Shown in pieces: positions 10,135 to 19,040 of a stretch of 64,000 nt of DNA (positions are counted from its first letter, which is position 1; each line of letters begins with the position of its first letter). The position numbers and the translations under genes are program-made. The stretch is from Phoenicibacter congonensis (GTDB taxonomy: Bacteria > Actinomycetota > Coriobacteriia > Coriobacteriales > Eggerthellaceae), in contig NZ_LT821227.1 of assembly GCF_900169485.1 (NCBI RefSeq), positions 1,240,001-1,304,000 of the forward strand, written 5' to 3'. The notes beneath the pieces are model-generated. The model was not told where the DNA came from, made no database searches, and saw only the letters and a list, made by a program, of their open reading frames with translations.

Positions 10135-11271
10135 CTAGATAACAATTAAGTCGTGTGTCAACGTCGTGAACGATTCAAAACCGTTTTCAGTCAAGACTCC
10201 ACAATCCTCAAGACGAATTCCAAACTTTGAAGCTTTATAAACGCCGGGCTCAATTGTAATCACGTTGTTTTTAGTGAGTTTTGCACTGCATCGTGGTGAC
10301 AAAACAGGCTTTTCATGAATGTCGCGACCAACACCGTGTCCTAGACCATGAGGCATGCAACCCTTAAAGCCATAGTCATTAATTACCTCAATTGAGCGGT
10401 CGTGACACTGCTTTCCTGTCATTCCAATCTTCACTTCACGAGCGACAGTCTCGTGAGCATCTTTAACTGCCAACCACGCGCGATAAAGCTCACCTCTCGG
10501 AGTCCCAACAAACAGAGTTCTTGTGGTGTCGGAGCAAAGTCCTTTATAAACAACACCAAAATCAATAACGACACTGTCTCCATGTTTTAGTTTTTGATCA
10601 CCCGGTTCTGCATGTGGATTGGCTCCGTTTGCTCCTGTTCCAACAATTGTTGGGAAGCTAAAAGATTCAGCTCCAAACTCGAGCATAAAACCTTCGAGAA
10701 TGTCTCGAACTTCAAGCTCTGTCATCCCTTCTTTCACTTGTTCTAACATGGCAAGAAACGCCCTGTCTGCAATTTTTTGTGCTTCTTTTAGAACTTCAAT
10801 TTCATCGTCAGTTTTCACTGAACGCTTCCACAAAACATCGCCTTCGTTGTTTAGAAAAGTCTCTACTGCCTTTGTGTAGGAATCTTTCCCCAGGCCAGAA
10901 ATTTGGCACTCACAAGCAGGTGACAGAACCGATTTTCTCCTAAAGTCCTCACGAGTCTTGATGTCTGAAATGTGAACCTCAATAACAGGTGTACTAACTG
11001 AAGAAATAGCATCACGAAGAGCATAGGAATAATGAGTGTGAGCACCTGGGTTATAAACTATTCCATCGATGTCAGAACAGTGAGTTTCATGGATTTTATC
11101 GATGAGCTCGCCTTCAGAATTTGATTGAAAAAATTCAAATTCAACTTCTTTATTCGAAAATGAGCTTTTAATATTCTCGTTTATTTCATCGAGCGTTAAA
11201 GTTCCATAAATCTGAGGCTCTCGCACCCCCAGCATATCCAAATTTGGCCCGTTCAATATGAGCAATTTCAT
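10135..11271 (-). CDS. Fusion of type II 3-dehydroquinate dehydratase and M24 peptidase
   Basis: The first 145 residues are a full AroQ domain: LLILNGPNLDMLGVREPQIY, the YNPGAHTHYSYALRDAI core and VIEVHISD. It dehydrates 3-dehydroquinate in the shikimate pathway. Residues 150-378 are a complete M24 Xaa-Pro-aminopeptidase-like domain with ligands in VVIDFGVVYKGLCSDTTRTL, GLGHGVGRDIHEKPV, ITIEPGVY and RLEDCGVLT. The usual M24 N-terminal domain is replaced by AroQ. The ATG at 11271 is chosen over a TTG two codons earlier because AGGAG lies six bases before it. The gene is 16 bases after aroK in an aroC-aroK-aroQ operon. Confidence 0.9.
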   Translation of the reverse strand: MKLLILNGPNLDMLGVREPQIYGTLTLDEINENIKSSFSNKEVEFEFFQSNSEGELIDKIHETHCSDIDGIVYNPGAHTHYSYALRDAISSVSTPVIEVHISDIKTREDFRRKSVLSPACECQISGLGKDSYTKAVETFLNNEGDVLWKRSVKTDDEIEVLKEAQKIADRAFLAMLEQVKEGMTELEVRDILEGFMLEFGAESFSFPTIVGTGANGANPHAEPGDQKLKHGDSVVIDFGVVYKGLCSDTTRTLFVGTPRGELYRAWLAVKDAHETVAREVKIGMTGKQCHDRSIEVINDYGFKGCMPHGLGHGVGRDIHEKPVLSPRCSAKLTKNNVITIEPGVYKASKFGIRLEDCGVLTENGFESFTTLTHDLIVI

Positions 11272-11287
11272 TATCAACTCCTAATTA

Positions 11288-11830
11288 TTAGCTTTCAATG
11301 ATGTCTATTAACCCTTCTTCAGACATCATATCTATTACCTCATGATAGACCCGCCCAGAAGTTTTTCTTGTGGTATCAATCGTGTAATCGGCGGCCTCTT
11401 CATATTTCGGCAGTCTTTGAAAAAACAGCTTCTGCGCCTTTTTTACATCCTTAAATAACGGTCTTGTTTTTTTATTAGAAATTCTTCTTGCGCCGTTTTT
11501 TGCGTCGGAATATAGATGAATCACGATGCCAGAGTTCTTCATGATTCTAATATTTTCATCTGTGACAATAATTCCCCCTCCACAAGAAACAAGTCTTGGG
11601 GTGTTTGATTTAGAAATGTTTAAAAGAGCCTCTGTTTCATATTCCCTAAAGCCACTCTCTCCCACCTCGTCAAAAATTTCAGAAATTTTCTTGCCGTGAA
11701 AACGCTCAATGTAGAAATCCACATCAACGCACTCGCAACCACAAACTTTAGCAAGCTTCCGGCACACAGTAGTCTTTCCTGCGCCCATAAAGCCTATGAA
11801 ATAAATTGTTTTGTGTAACTTAATCTTCAT
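11288..11830 (-). CDS. aroK: Shikimate kinase
   Basis: The 180-residue protein begins with a Walker A loop in IYFIGFMGAGKTTVCRKLAK and has the shikimate-binding DVDFYIERF and SCGGGIIVTDENIRIM motifs, plus the lid RISNKKTRPLF. It phosphorylates shikimate with ATP. Its start overlaps the aroC stop by four bases (ATGA), so the two are probably translationally coupled. Length is typical of the family. Confidence 0.96.
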   Translation of the reverse strand: MKIKLHKTIYFIGFMGAGKTTVCRKLAKVCGCECVDVDFYIERFHGKKISEIFDEVGESGFREYETEALLNISKSNTPRLVSCGGGIIVTDENIRIMKNSGIVIHLYSDAKNGARRISNKKTRPLFKDVKKAQKLFFQRLPKYEEAADYTIDTTRKTSGRVYHEVIDMMSEEGLIDIIES

Positions 11831-13008
11831 CGTGAAATAACAGAAAGACGATCCTTGTAGTGCTTAAGGTTAGCTTTCAAGTCGCTCATGCAAGTGTTCC
11901 CAAACATTTCAATGTAGGCATCAGCCAAAACAAGCGACACCTCCGCTTCCGCAACAACAGCGGCGGCAGGCACAGCACAAACATCCGACCTTTCTTTGCT
12001 TGATTTAGCAACTTCTAGAGTGTCAAGATTGACTGTTTCAAGAGGGTTCATGCATGTTGGAATTGGCTTCATTGCAGCTGTGATAATGAGCGGCATTCCA
12101 TTTGTCATGCCACCTTCAAGCCCACCAGCGTTATTAGTCTTTCTAACAAATGAGCCACTCAAGATTGCGATTTCATCGTGAAAACGAGTTCCCAATTGTG
12201 AGACACCAGCAAAACCTGCACCGAATTCAAGTCCTTTTATTGCAGGAATTGAAAAAATGCTTGCTGCAAGCTTTGAGGTGAGACGACTTGTTGCTTCAGA
12301 ATAGGAACCAAGACCAGGGACAAGGCCGGTTGCCACAACCCTAAAAGTGCCACCACAAGTCTCACCAGCCTCTTTTGCTTCATCTATTCGCTTTATCATG
12401 CGCTGTGTTACCTCATCGTCAGGACAACGCACCTCCGAAAATTCAATTCGAGCAAGCAAATCACTAGGAATCTCATTATTTGTATAGTCAATTAAACAAG
12501 AGTCATCGGTTGCAACATCTGCAATAGATTTGACCCAAGAAAAAACTTCAACGCCAACTTCGGCTAAAAGCTCTCGCGCAATAGCTCCTGCCGCAACACG
12601 TGCAGCGGTTTCCCTAGCCGATGCTCTCTCTAGAATGTCACGACAATCATCGGTGTTGGTTTTCATAAAACCAACAATGTCAGCGTGACCTGGCCGTGGA
12701 GTCACTTCGCGAGGGCACTCATCGGGACGATTTCCAAAGGCAGCCATTTTTCCAGTCCAGTTTTTCCAATCTTTGTTGACAATATCAATAGAGACTGGGC
12801 TGCCTAGAGTTTTCCCAAAACGAACACCGCTAGTGATTGTTGCAGTGTCGGTCTCTATAATTTGGCGACCACCGCGACCATAACCACTTTGCCGACGTCT
12901 CATGTCACTAGCGATGCTTTGTTCATCTAAATTTAGACCCGCAGGAACGCCTGTCACGATCGTAGTTAGTTTTGGACCGTGAGATTCTCCAGATGTTACA
13001 TATTGCAT
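11827..13008 (-). CDS. aroC: Chorismate synthase
   Basis: The 393-residue protein has the family signature GESHGPKLTTIVTGVPAGL at the N-terminus, RRRQSGYGRGGRQIIE, the RPGHAD core and SSKERSDVCAVPAAAVVAEA near the end. It converts EPSP to chorismate with reduced FMN. It heads the minus-strand operon aroC-aroK-(aroQ fusion) and is divergent from aroF across an 87-base gap that probably holds both promoters. Confidence 0.97.
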   Translation of the reverse strand: MQYVTSGESHGPKLTTIVTGVPAGLNLDEQSIASDMRRRQSGYGRGGRQIIETDTATITSGVRFGKTLGSPVSIDIVNKDWKNWTGKMAAFGNRPDECPREVTPRPGHADIVGFMKTNTDDCRDILERASARETAARVAAGAIARELLAEVGVEVFSWVKSIADVATDDSCLIDYTNNEIPSDLLARIEFSEVRCPDDEVTQRMIKRIDEAKEAGETCGGTFRVVATGLVPGLGSYSEATSRLTSKLAASIFSIPAIKGLEFGAGFAGVSQLGTRFHDEIAILSGSFVRKTNNAGGLEGGMTNGMPLIITAAMKPIPTCMNPLETVNLDTLEVAKSSKERSDVCAVPAAAVVAEAEVSLVLADAYIEMFGNTCMSDLKANLKHYKDRLSVISR

Positions 13009-13095
13009 TTCAAGCTCGTTTCAACTCGTCTACCTTAGTTTTGCTTATGCTATCATAATCCCACTAAGCACCCAAGATCGATACAGGAAACTCGC

Positions 13096-14118
13096 ATGAT
13101 AGCTACAGTTAAAAATACGGCAACAGAAGAAGAACTCAAGCATTTAATCGACTGGCTAAAAACAAAGGGATTAAAAGTTGACATCTCAAGAGGCACCACT
13201 GAGACAATAATTGGTCTTGTTGGTGACACAACAAAACTTGACCCTTTTCTTCTCGAAAGCATGGAAATTGTCAATCGAGTAACTCGTGTTTCAGAAAGCT
13301 TTAAGCTAGCAAACAGAAAGTTTCACCCACAAGACACAGTAATCGACTGCGGTCACGGAGTCAAAATGGGTGGAGATAACTTTAACGTTATTGCAGGACC
13401 ATGTTCAATTGAAGGCGACAATCTCTTCGAGATTGCAAAAGAAGTTAAAAAAAGTGGCGCGACAATGCTTCGCGGTGGTGCTTGGAAACCACGCACTTCC
13501 CCCTATTCAAATCAGGGAATGGGAGAATCTGGGCTAAAACTCCTTCGTCAAGCAGGCGATGAACTTGACATGCCAATCGTCACTGAAATTATGGATGCCA
13601 GAGACATTGAAGTGTTTGAGAAACACAACGTTGATGTCATGCAAGTTGGAGCACGCAACATGCAAAACTTCTCACTTTTAAAGGCGCTGGGCACAATTAA
13701 CACGCCAGTGCTACTAAAAAGAGGTTTGTGCTCAACCGTAGACGAGTTGTTAATGGCTGCAGAATACATCATGTCGGGCGGAAACAAAAATGTAATGCTT
13801 TGCGAGCGTGGAATTAGAACATTTGAAACTCGAACAAGAAACACATTTGATTTGAGCGCAATTCCTGTTGTTAAAGGCCTGTCTCACTTACCAATTGTCG
13901 CAGACCCAAGCCATGCAACAGGCTACACACGCTATGTTGTGCCAATGTCACTTGCTGCAACAGCAGCAGGTGCACATGCTCTAGAAATCGAAGTTCACAA
14001 CAATCCTTCTAAAGCATGGAGCGATGGCGCACAGGCACTCACTCCAGCGCAATTTGATGACGCGATGAAACGCATCAAGATTATTCGCCAAGCAGTAACA
14101 ATGAAGACAGAAGAATAA
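13096..14118 (+). CDS. aroF: 3-deoxy-7-phosphoheptulonate (DAHP) synthase
   Basis: The 340-residue enzyme is of the AroA-beta/KDOPS-like type. An N-terminal ACT-like/ferredoxin-like segment (1-70) precedes the catalytic barrel, seen in VIAGPCSIEGDNLFEIAKEV, LRGGAWKPRTSPYSNQGMGE and VADPSHATGYTRYVVPMSLA. It makes the first intermediate of aromatic biosynthesis from PEP and erythrose 4-phosphate. The stop overlaps the tyrA start as TAATG, which couples the two genes. Feedback control cannot be read from sequence. Confidence 0.95.
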   Translation: MIATVKNTATEEELKHLIDWLKTKGLKVDISRGTTETIIGLVGDTTKLDPFLLESMEIVNRVTRVSESFKLANRKFHPQDTVIDCGHGVKMGGDNFNVIAGPCSIEGDNLFEIAKEVKKSGATMLRGGAWKPRTSPYSNQGMGESGLKLLRQAGDELDMPIVTEIMDARDIEVFEKHNVDVMQVGARNMQNFSLLKALGTINTPVLLKRGLCSTVDELLMAAEYIMSGGNKNVMLCERGIRTFETRTRNTFDLSAIPVVKGLSHLPIVADPSHATGYTRYVVPMSLAATAAGAHALEIEVHNNPSKAWSDGAQALTPAQFDDAMKRIKIIRQAVTMKTEE

Positions 14119-14969
14119 TGACAGTAGGAATAGTTGGTCTCGGACTAATCGGCGGCTCGTTTGCCAAGGCGTTTAAAAATAGCGGCACAGACGTTTATGC
14201 ATGGAACAGAAACAAAGAAACTCTGGCTGCTGCCAAAATCGACTCTGTCAAAAAAGAGCTAACAAAAGAAAACATCGACGAGTGCGAACTTGTAATATTG
14301 ACAACATACCCTCAACACTGTGTAGATTGGCTTCGTGAATTTGCTCCCCACATCAACAAAAGCACGATAGTAATTGATGCTGCAGGCATAAAACGAAAAA
14401 TATGCGCTGAGTGTTGGAAAATCGCTGAAGAGCATGGCTTTACTTTCATTGGCGCGCACCCAATGGCAGGAACACAGTTCTCTGGTTATGCTCATGCAAA
14501 TGCAAGCCTCTATGAAGGTGCACCAATGATTCTGGTTCCAAATCCAAAATTAACCGACATGGAGCGCGTAATCGCAATCGACAAGGTGCAAACGATGCTT
14601 ACACCTTGCAAATTTGGCTTCTATACGGTGACAAATGCAGAACATCATGACAAGATAATCGCCTACACTTCACAGCTTGCACACGTTGTGTCATCATGTT
14701 ATGCAAACAACGAACTTGCGCTAAAACACGATGGCTTCTCAGCTGGAAGCTGGAAAGATTTAACTCGAGTAGCATGGCTAAACCCGGTTATGTGGAGTGA
14801 ACTCTTCCTTGAAAACAGAGATTACTTAAGTGTAATGATTGAAAAAACAATTAATAATTTAGAGCGCTGCAAAAAAGCTATTGATGATAATGATAGAGAG
14901 GCACTAGAAGCATTCTTGAGCGAAGGCGACGCTATTAAAAAAGAATCTGAAAGAATAAGGACTGCATAA
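14118..14969 (+). CDS. tyrA: Prephenate dehydrogenase
   Basis: The 283-residue protein opens with a Rossmann GLGLIGGSFAKAFK motif and carries the TyrA landmarks IGAHPMAGTQFSGYAHA and the helical AHVVSSCYANNELALKHDGF segment. It oxidatively decarboxylates prephenate to hydroxyphenylpyruvate for tyrosine. There is no ACT domain. It lies between aroF and pheA with one-base TAATG overlaps on both sides. Confidence 0.94.
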   Translation: MTVGIVGLGLIGGSFAKAFKNSGTDVYAWNRNKETLAAAKIDSVKKELTKENIDECELVILTTYPQHCVDWLREFAPHINKSTIVIDAAGIKRKICAECWKIAEEHGFTFIGAHPMAGTQFSGYAHANASLYEGAPMILVPNPKLTDMERVIAIDKVQTMLTPCKFGFYTVTNAEHHDKIIAYTSQLAHVVSSCYANNELALKHDGFSAGSWKDLTRVAWLNPVMWSELFLENRDYLSVMIEKTINNLERCKKAIDDNDREALEAFLSEGDAIKKESERIRTA

Positions 14970-16120
14970 TGACCGATTCAGGACTACAAAAAATCAGAGA
15001 AGAAATGGATGAAGTCGACGAAGAGATAGTCGACACTTTTTTAAAACGCATGGATGTAGCTGCAAAAGTTGCAAATTACAAGCGTGAACATGACATTCCA
15101 GTTCTCGACCGCGCACGAGAGCGGGAAAAAATAGCAAAAGTTATTGAAAGTGTTCCTGAAAATCGCAAGTCATATGTGATGGCATTGTTTAACACGCTCT
15201 TTGAGGTGTCTCGCGCTGACCAGTCAGCGGCGATAAACATGGATTGCCCAATTGTTTCAAAGATAGAAGATGCAATCAAAAACACTCCGGCACTCATGTC
15301 TGACACAGCATATGTCGCATGCCAAGGCGTAGAAGGTGCTTTTTCTGAAATTGCAACTGACAAAGTTTTTAAACATGCCAAAATCTCATTTTTCCCAAGC
15401 TTTAGAAGTGTATTCAAAGCTGTCGATGAAGGATTCTGCAAATATGGAATGCTTCCAATCGAAAACTCAACTGCAGGTGTTGTAAACGAAGTTTATGAAT
15501 TGATGCGCGAATTTGATTTTTACATTGTAAAAATTGTTCGCCTGAAGGTGTCTGAAAATCTGCTTGCCAAACCTGGCACAAAACTTGAAGATATAACTGA
15601 CATTTATTCACACCAAAAGGCGATTCAGCAGTGCTCAAGGTTTCTAGAGAATCTAAAAGGCGTCAAAATCCACGTGGCAGAAAACACTGCAACAGCCTCA
15701 AAAATGGTTGCCGAAAGTGATTCCAAAACTGTAGCATCAATTGGGAGCTCAAATGCAGCTGAAATATATAACCTTGATTTCGTTGCTAAATCCATCGAAG
15801 ACAACAATGCAAACTACACTCGTTTTGCATGCATTTCAAAAGATTTAGAGATTTATCCTGGAGCTGACAAAACATCTCTGTCAATTGTCACCAGAAATGA
15901 ACCTGGGTCGCTCTATAAAGTGCTTGCACGTTTTAACACATTAGAGATTCAGCTTTGTAAGCTAGAATCAAGACCAATCCCAAACCGCGACTTCGACTAC
16001 ATGTTCTATTTTGACATCGGCTGCAGCGTTTATGCGCCTGAATTCAAGCGCTTAATGGCTTCCCTTGACGATGTTGTCGAAGAATATCGTTATTTGGGTT
16101 CTTATTCAGAAATTATTTAG
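14969..16120 (+). CDS. pheA: Bifunctional chorismate mutase / prephenate dehydratase
   Basis: The 383-residue protein has three parts: an AroQ-type chorismate mutase (1-90; IREEMDEVDEEIVDTFLKRM and DRAREREKI), a prephenate dehydratase domain (about 108-290; CQGVEGAFSEIATDKVF, LPIENSTAGVVNEVY) and a C-terminal ACT domain (about 300-378; TSLSIVTRNEPGSLYKVLAR, the phenylalanine-sensing region). It commits chorismate to phenylalanine. It is the third gene of the coupled aroF-tyrA-pheA set, and grdX starts only 12 bases after its stop. Confidence 0.95.
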   Translation: MTDSGLQKIREEMDEVDEEIVDTFLKRMDVAAKVANYKREHDIPVLDRAREREKIAKVIESVPENRKSYVMALFNTLFEVSRADQSAAINMDCPIVSKIEDAIKNTPALMSDTAYVACQGVEGAFSEIATDKVFKHAKISFFPSFRSVFKAVDEGFCKYGMLPIENSTAGVVNEVYELMREFDFYIVKIVRLKVSENLLAKPGTKLEDITDIYSHQKAIQQCSRFLENLKGVKIHVAENTATASKMVAESDSKTVASIGSSNAAEIYNLDFVAKSIEDNNANYTRFACISKDLEIYPGADKTSLSIVTRNEPGSLYKVLARFNTLEIQLCKLESRPIPNRDFDYMFYFDIGCSVYAPEFKRLMASLDDVVEEYRYLGSYSEII

Positions 16121-16131
16121 GAGGCATTTTA

Positions 16132-16527
16132 ATGTCACTTCAAAAACTAGAATATGCAACCATCGTAACTAACAACGACAGAGTTGCTGAAAAATACAAA
16201 GATGTAACAAACATTATTTTGTGTGACACCTATGAGCAAGTGTTGATTAAAGTTCGTGATTTAGTTTATGACAAGCACATCCTGCTAACCCACCCACAAG
16301 CTTCAAGCCTAAAACCAAACCAGACTCCCTACAGAAGCGTGATTGTATACCCAAAAGGTGATCAGGATAACATCAAAGACATCATGTTGATTGATAAATG
16401 CATCCAAGTTTATTATGAGTGGCAAGAGATTTCTCCCAGCCCAGAGTCGTATAAACCAAAAGTTGCAAACGATTTTAAAACAATAGATTTGTCAGTCATT
16501 GATAACGTTATTCCTAGAATAGAATAA
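16132..16527 (+). CDS. grdX: GrdX family protein
   Basis: The 131-residue product matches the GrdX family, small proteins usually first in glycine reductase operons. Visible landmarks are IVTNNDRVAEKYKDV, a KVRDLVYDKHILLTHPQASS core and LKPNQTPYRSVIVYP. Its biochemical role is not established. It has a strong AGGAGG site and starts 12 bases after pheA, so it is probably read from the aromatic operon. It is separated from grdE by a TetR-like gene and 439 bases. Confidence 0.88.
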   Translation: MSLQKLEYATIVTNNDRVAEKYKDVTNIILCDTYEQVLIKVRDLVYDKHILLTHPQASSLKPNQTPYRSVIVYPKGDQDNIKDIMLIDKCIQVYYEWQEISPSPESYKPKVANDFKTIDLSVIDNVIPRIE

Positions 16528-16576
16528 CCATCTGATAACATAAGTCCTTGTAAGCTAGTGAAACGCCGGTGGGACA

Positions 16577-17293
16577 GTGAAGCCTAAAGACAAAAACACA
16601 TATTTTAAAGGCTTAAATAGAAAAGAATATATCAATAGAGCGATTGCGCTTTCAAATAAAATCGGAATAGACAACATAACAATCAGAAGTCTAGCTGAAG
16701 AATTGAAGTGTTCTTCTGCTGCGCTTTATAGATATTTCAAATCTAAGGAAGAACTTGTTTATTATGTCAATTTGCAAGTTTTAGAAAACTACATAATTCG
16801 TCTAAACAAAGCCGAACAAAATTGGAAGACCCCGTGGGACATGTATTCTGGGGTTTGGGATTGCTATTGCCGCGAAGCTTTTACCCACGTAAAAGCCTAT
16901 GACCAAATCTTTTTTCAAAACACTAACAGCGATTTGAATAAATCCATGAAGGAATACTACAAGATGTTTCCAAACAACATCACCCACTCAAATGAGATTT
17001 TCCAACAAATGCTCTCAACTTCAGACTTCATGGGACGTGACTACAAGATGTGCCTGAAATGTGCCGATTTAGGATGCATTTCATATGACAAGGCAAAACA
17101 ACTCAACAGATCTGTTTGCATGCTCTATAAGGGTTATTTCAAAACTATCGAAGATGAAGGCATTGAGCAATATGGTGTCGATTCTTGGACAAGACAATGC
17201 ATTGAAGACATTGACATGATAATTTTTGCACTTGCAGATGACCTTCAAGGATACAAAGGATACTACGTCACCAACTCCCCTTCAGTTTTGTAG
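16577..17293 (+). CDS. TetR-family transcription regulator
   Basis: The 238-residue protein has an N-terminal TetR helix-turn-helix (residues 14-63: YINRAIALSNKIGIDNITIR, SLAEELKCSSAALYRYFKSK, EELVYYVNL). The remaining all-helical part would bind a ligand and dimerise. The start is GTG. A half-site TGATAACA near 16533-16540 lies in the gap before it, the reverse complement of the TGTTATCA sites ahead of grdE. Position between grdX and grdE suggests it controls the glycine reductase genes. The ligand is unknown. Confidence 0.88.
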   Translation: MKPKDKNTYFKGLNRKEYINRAIALSNKIGIDNITIRSLAEELKCSSAALYRYFKSKEELVYYVNLQVLENYIIRLNKAEQNWKTPWDMYSGVWDCYCREAFTHVKAYDQIFFQNTNSDLNKSMKEYYKMFPNNITHSNEIFQQMLSTSDFMGRDYKMCLKCADLGCISYDKAKQLNRSVCMLYKGYFKTIEDEGIEQYGVDSWTRQCIEDIDMIIFALADDLQGYKGYYVTNSPSVL

Positions 17294-17466
17294 CAACTCA
17301 TTTGTTCAACCGCGCCATTAAGACATTAATCACTTGAGCTCACAATCACTCAAATAAACATCAAAAATAGCGACCCTTAAATCTCTCATCCAAAAAAACA
17401 TGTTTAAAAAATTAGCGTGATTACATTATTAAAATTTCTTAGTCTATGAAAAATCAGGAAATAGAG

Positions 17467-17701
17467 TTGTTATCAAGGTAACACTGGGAAAACTTGATTA
17501 AACGATTTTTTGAATGTTGCAAAAAAGTTAACGAATTCCAGAGCATATGCACTAAATTGGTGCATAATATAGACATCTTCGTGAAACAGTTTTAGGGGAA
17601 TTATTCAGAGGTTATTGTTATCACGATTACAAGAATGGGGGGATCTAAAACAACTCAACTTATCACTGCAAATCTCTATGCAATTGTTATCACGATCATT
17701 C
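17467..17701. promoter_or_regulatory. Repeated TTGTTATC sites and promoter region before grdE
   Basis: The 439 bases between the TetR-like gene and grdE hold three copies of TTGTTATCA (17467, 17615, 17684). The copy at 17615-17632 extends to an imperfect 18-base palindrome, TTGTTATC-AC-GATTACAA (7 of 8 arm positions match). The copy at 17467 matches 6 of 8. An inverted repeat ATGCAC/GTGCAT at 17547-17552 and 17560-17565 abuts the -10-like TAATAT at 17565-17570, giving a leader of about 155 bases. No good -35 is present, which fits an activator-dependent promoter. I saw no glycine riboswitch core here. Confidence 0.5.
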
Positions 17702-17732
17702 TGTAATTTCTGTAGAAGAGGAGGTTTAAGTT

Positions 17733-19022
17733 ATGAAACTTGAACTTGGAGAAATTCAAATTAAGGATATCCAATTCGCAGACAAGTCGGAAGTTAAAGA
17801 CGGAGTTCTCTACATCAATAAAGAAGAAGTAGAAGCTCTAGTTCTTGAAGACGAGAAACTTGCCGGATGCAAATTGGACATTGCTCGTCCAGGAGACAAG
17901 ACAAGAATCACTCCTGTAAAAGACGTGCTCGAGCCACGCGTTAAAGTATCTGGTGGCGGAGAAATCTTCCCAGGCATTCTTGGTAAAGTATCACCAGCAG
18001 TTGGCGAAGGTCGCACTCATGCATTGAAGGGCTGCACTGTTATGACAGTCGGACGCATCGTTGGATTCCAGGAAGGCGTTGTCGACATGTCAGGTCCAGC
18101 AGCTGACTACTGCCCATTCTCAAAGACAGTAAACCTTTGTGTTGTCATTGAGCCAAATGGTGAGCTTGAGACACATGTTTATGAGAAGGCTGGAAGAATG
18201 GCAGGCCTCAAGGTTGCTCAATATGTTGGCGCACTTGGCAAAGACGTCGAGCCTGACAACATCATCACATATGAGACAAAGCCAATCTTCGAGCAAGCAG
18301 CTCAATACCCAGATCTTCCAAAAGTTGGCTATATCCACATGCTTCAGTCACAGGGACTTTTGCACGACACCTACTACTACGGCGTTGACGCAAAACAAAT
18401 CGTTCCTACTGTCATGTACCCAACCGAGATTATGGACGGCGCTATCGTTTCTGGTAACTGCGTTGCTCCATGCGACAAGGTAACTTCATTCCATCACATG
18501 AATAACCCTGTTATTCATGACCTCTATGAGCACCATGGAAAAGACGTTAACTTCATGGGTGTAATTCTCACAAATGAAAACGTCTTCTTGGCTGACAAAG
18601 AGCGTCACTCAGACATGGTTGCAAAACTTTGCAAATGGATGGGTCTCGACGGTGTGCTCATTTCTGAAGAGGGATATGGCAACCCAGACACTGACCTCAT
18701 GATGAACTGCCGCAAAGTTGAGCAAGCTGGCACAAAAGTTTGCTTGATTACTGACGAATTCCCTGGCAAAGACGGCAAGTCAGCATCTCTGGCTGACACA
18801 TGCGAAGAAGCAACAGCGCTTTCTTCATGTGGCCAAGGCAATGCTACATTGCAATTCCCTGCCATGGACAAAGTCATTGGCATGCAGGACTTCATCGAAT
18901 CACAAATTGGTGGATGGGCTGGATGCATGAACGAAGACGGCTCATTTGAGGCTGAACTCCAAATCATCATCGCTTCCACAATCGCAAACGGCTACAACAA
19001 GCTTGCTGCAAGAGGATACTAA
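17733..19022 (+). CDS. grdE: Glycine reductase component B, alpha/beta precursor
   Basis: The 429-residue proprotein resembles GrdE throughout, from MKLELGEIQIKDIQF to the closing NGYNKLAARGY. Cleavage between Asn242 and Cys243 in IVSGNCVAPCDK would give the two subunits and a pyruvoyl-type cofactor from the cysteine. Component B binds glycine and, with GrdB, passes a carboxymethyl group to selenoprotein A. A strong GAGGAGG site lies before ATG. grdB follows 18 bases later. grdA, usually between grdE and grdB in known operons, is absent. Confidence 0.95.
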   Translation: MKLELGEIQIKDIQFADKSEVKDGVLYINKEEVEALVLEDEKLAGCKLDIARPGDKTRITPVKDVLEPRVKVSGGGEIFPGILGKVSPAVGEGRTHALKGCTVMTVGRIVGFQEGVVDMSGPAADYCPFSKTVNLCVVIEPNGELETHVYEKAGRMAGLKVAQYVGALGKDVEPDNIITYETKPIFEQAAQYPDLPKVGYIHMLQSQGLLHDTYYYGVDAKQIVPTVMYPTEIMDGAIVSGNCVAPCDKVTSFHHMNNPVIHDLYEHHGKDVNFMGVILTNENVFLADKERHSDMVAKLCKWMGLDGVLISEEGYGNPDTDLMMNCRKVEQAGTKVCLITDEFPGKDGKSASLADTCEEATALSSCGQGNATLQFPAMDKVIGMQDFIESQIGGWAGCMNEDGSFEAELQIIIASTIANGYNKLAARGY

Positions 19023-19040
19023 GAGGGAGCGTGATAGAAA

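Noticed and set aside
17294-17732. Glycine riboswitch before grdE
   Set aside because: Neither the conserved core nor tandem aptamer pairing was found in the leader.
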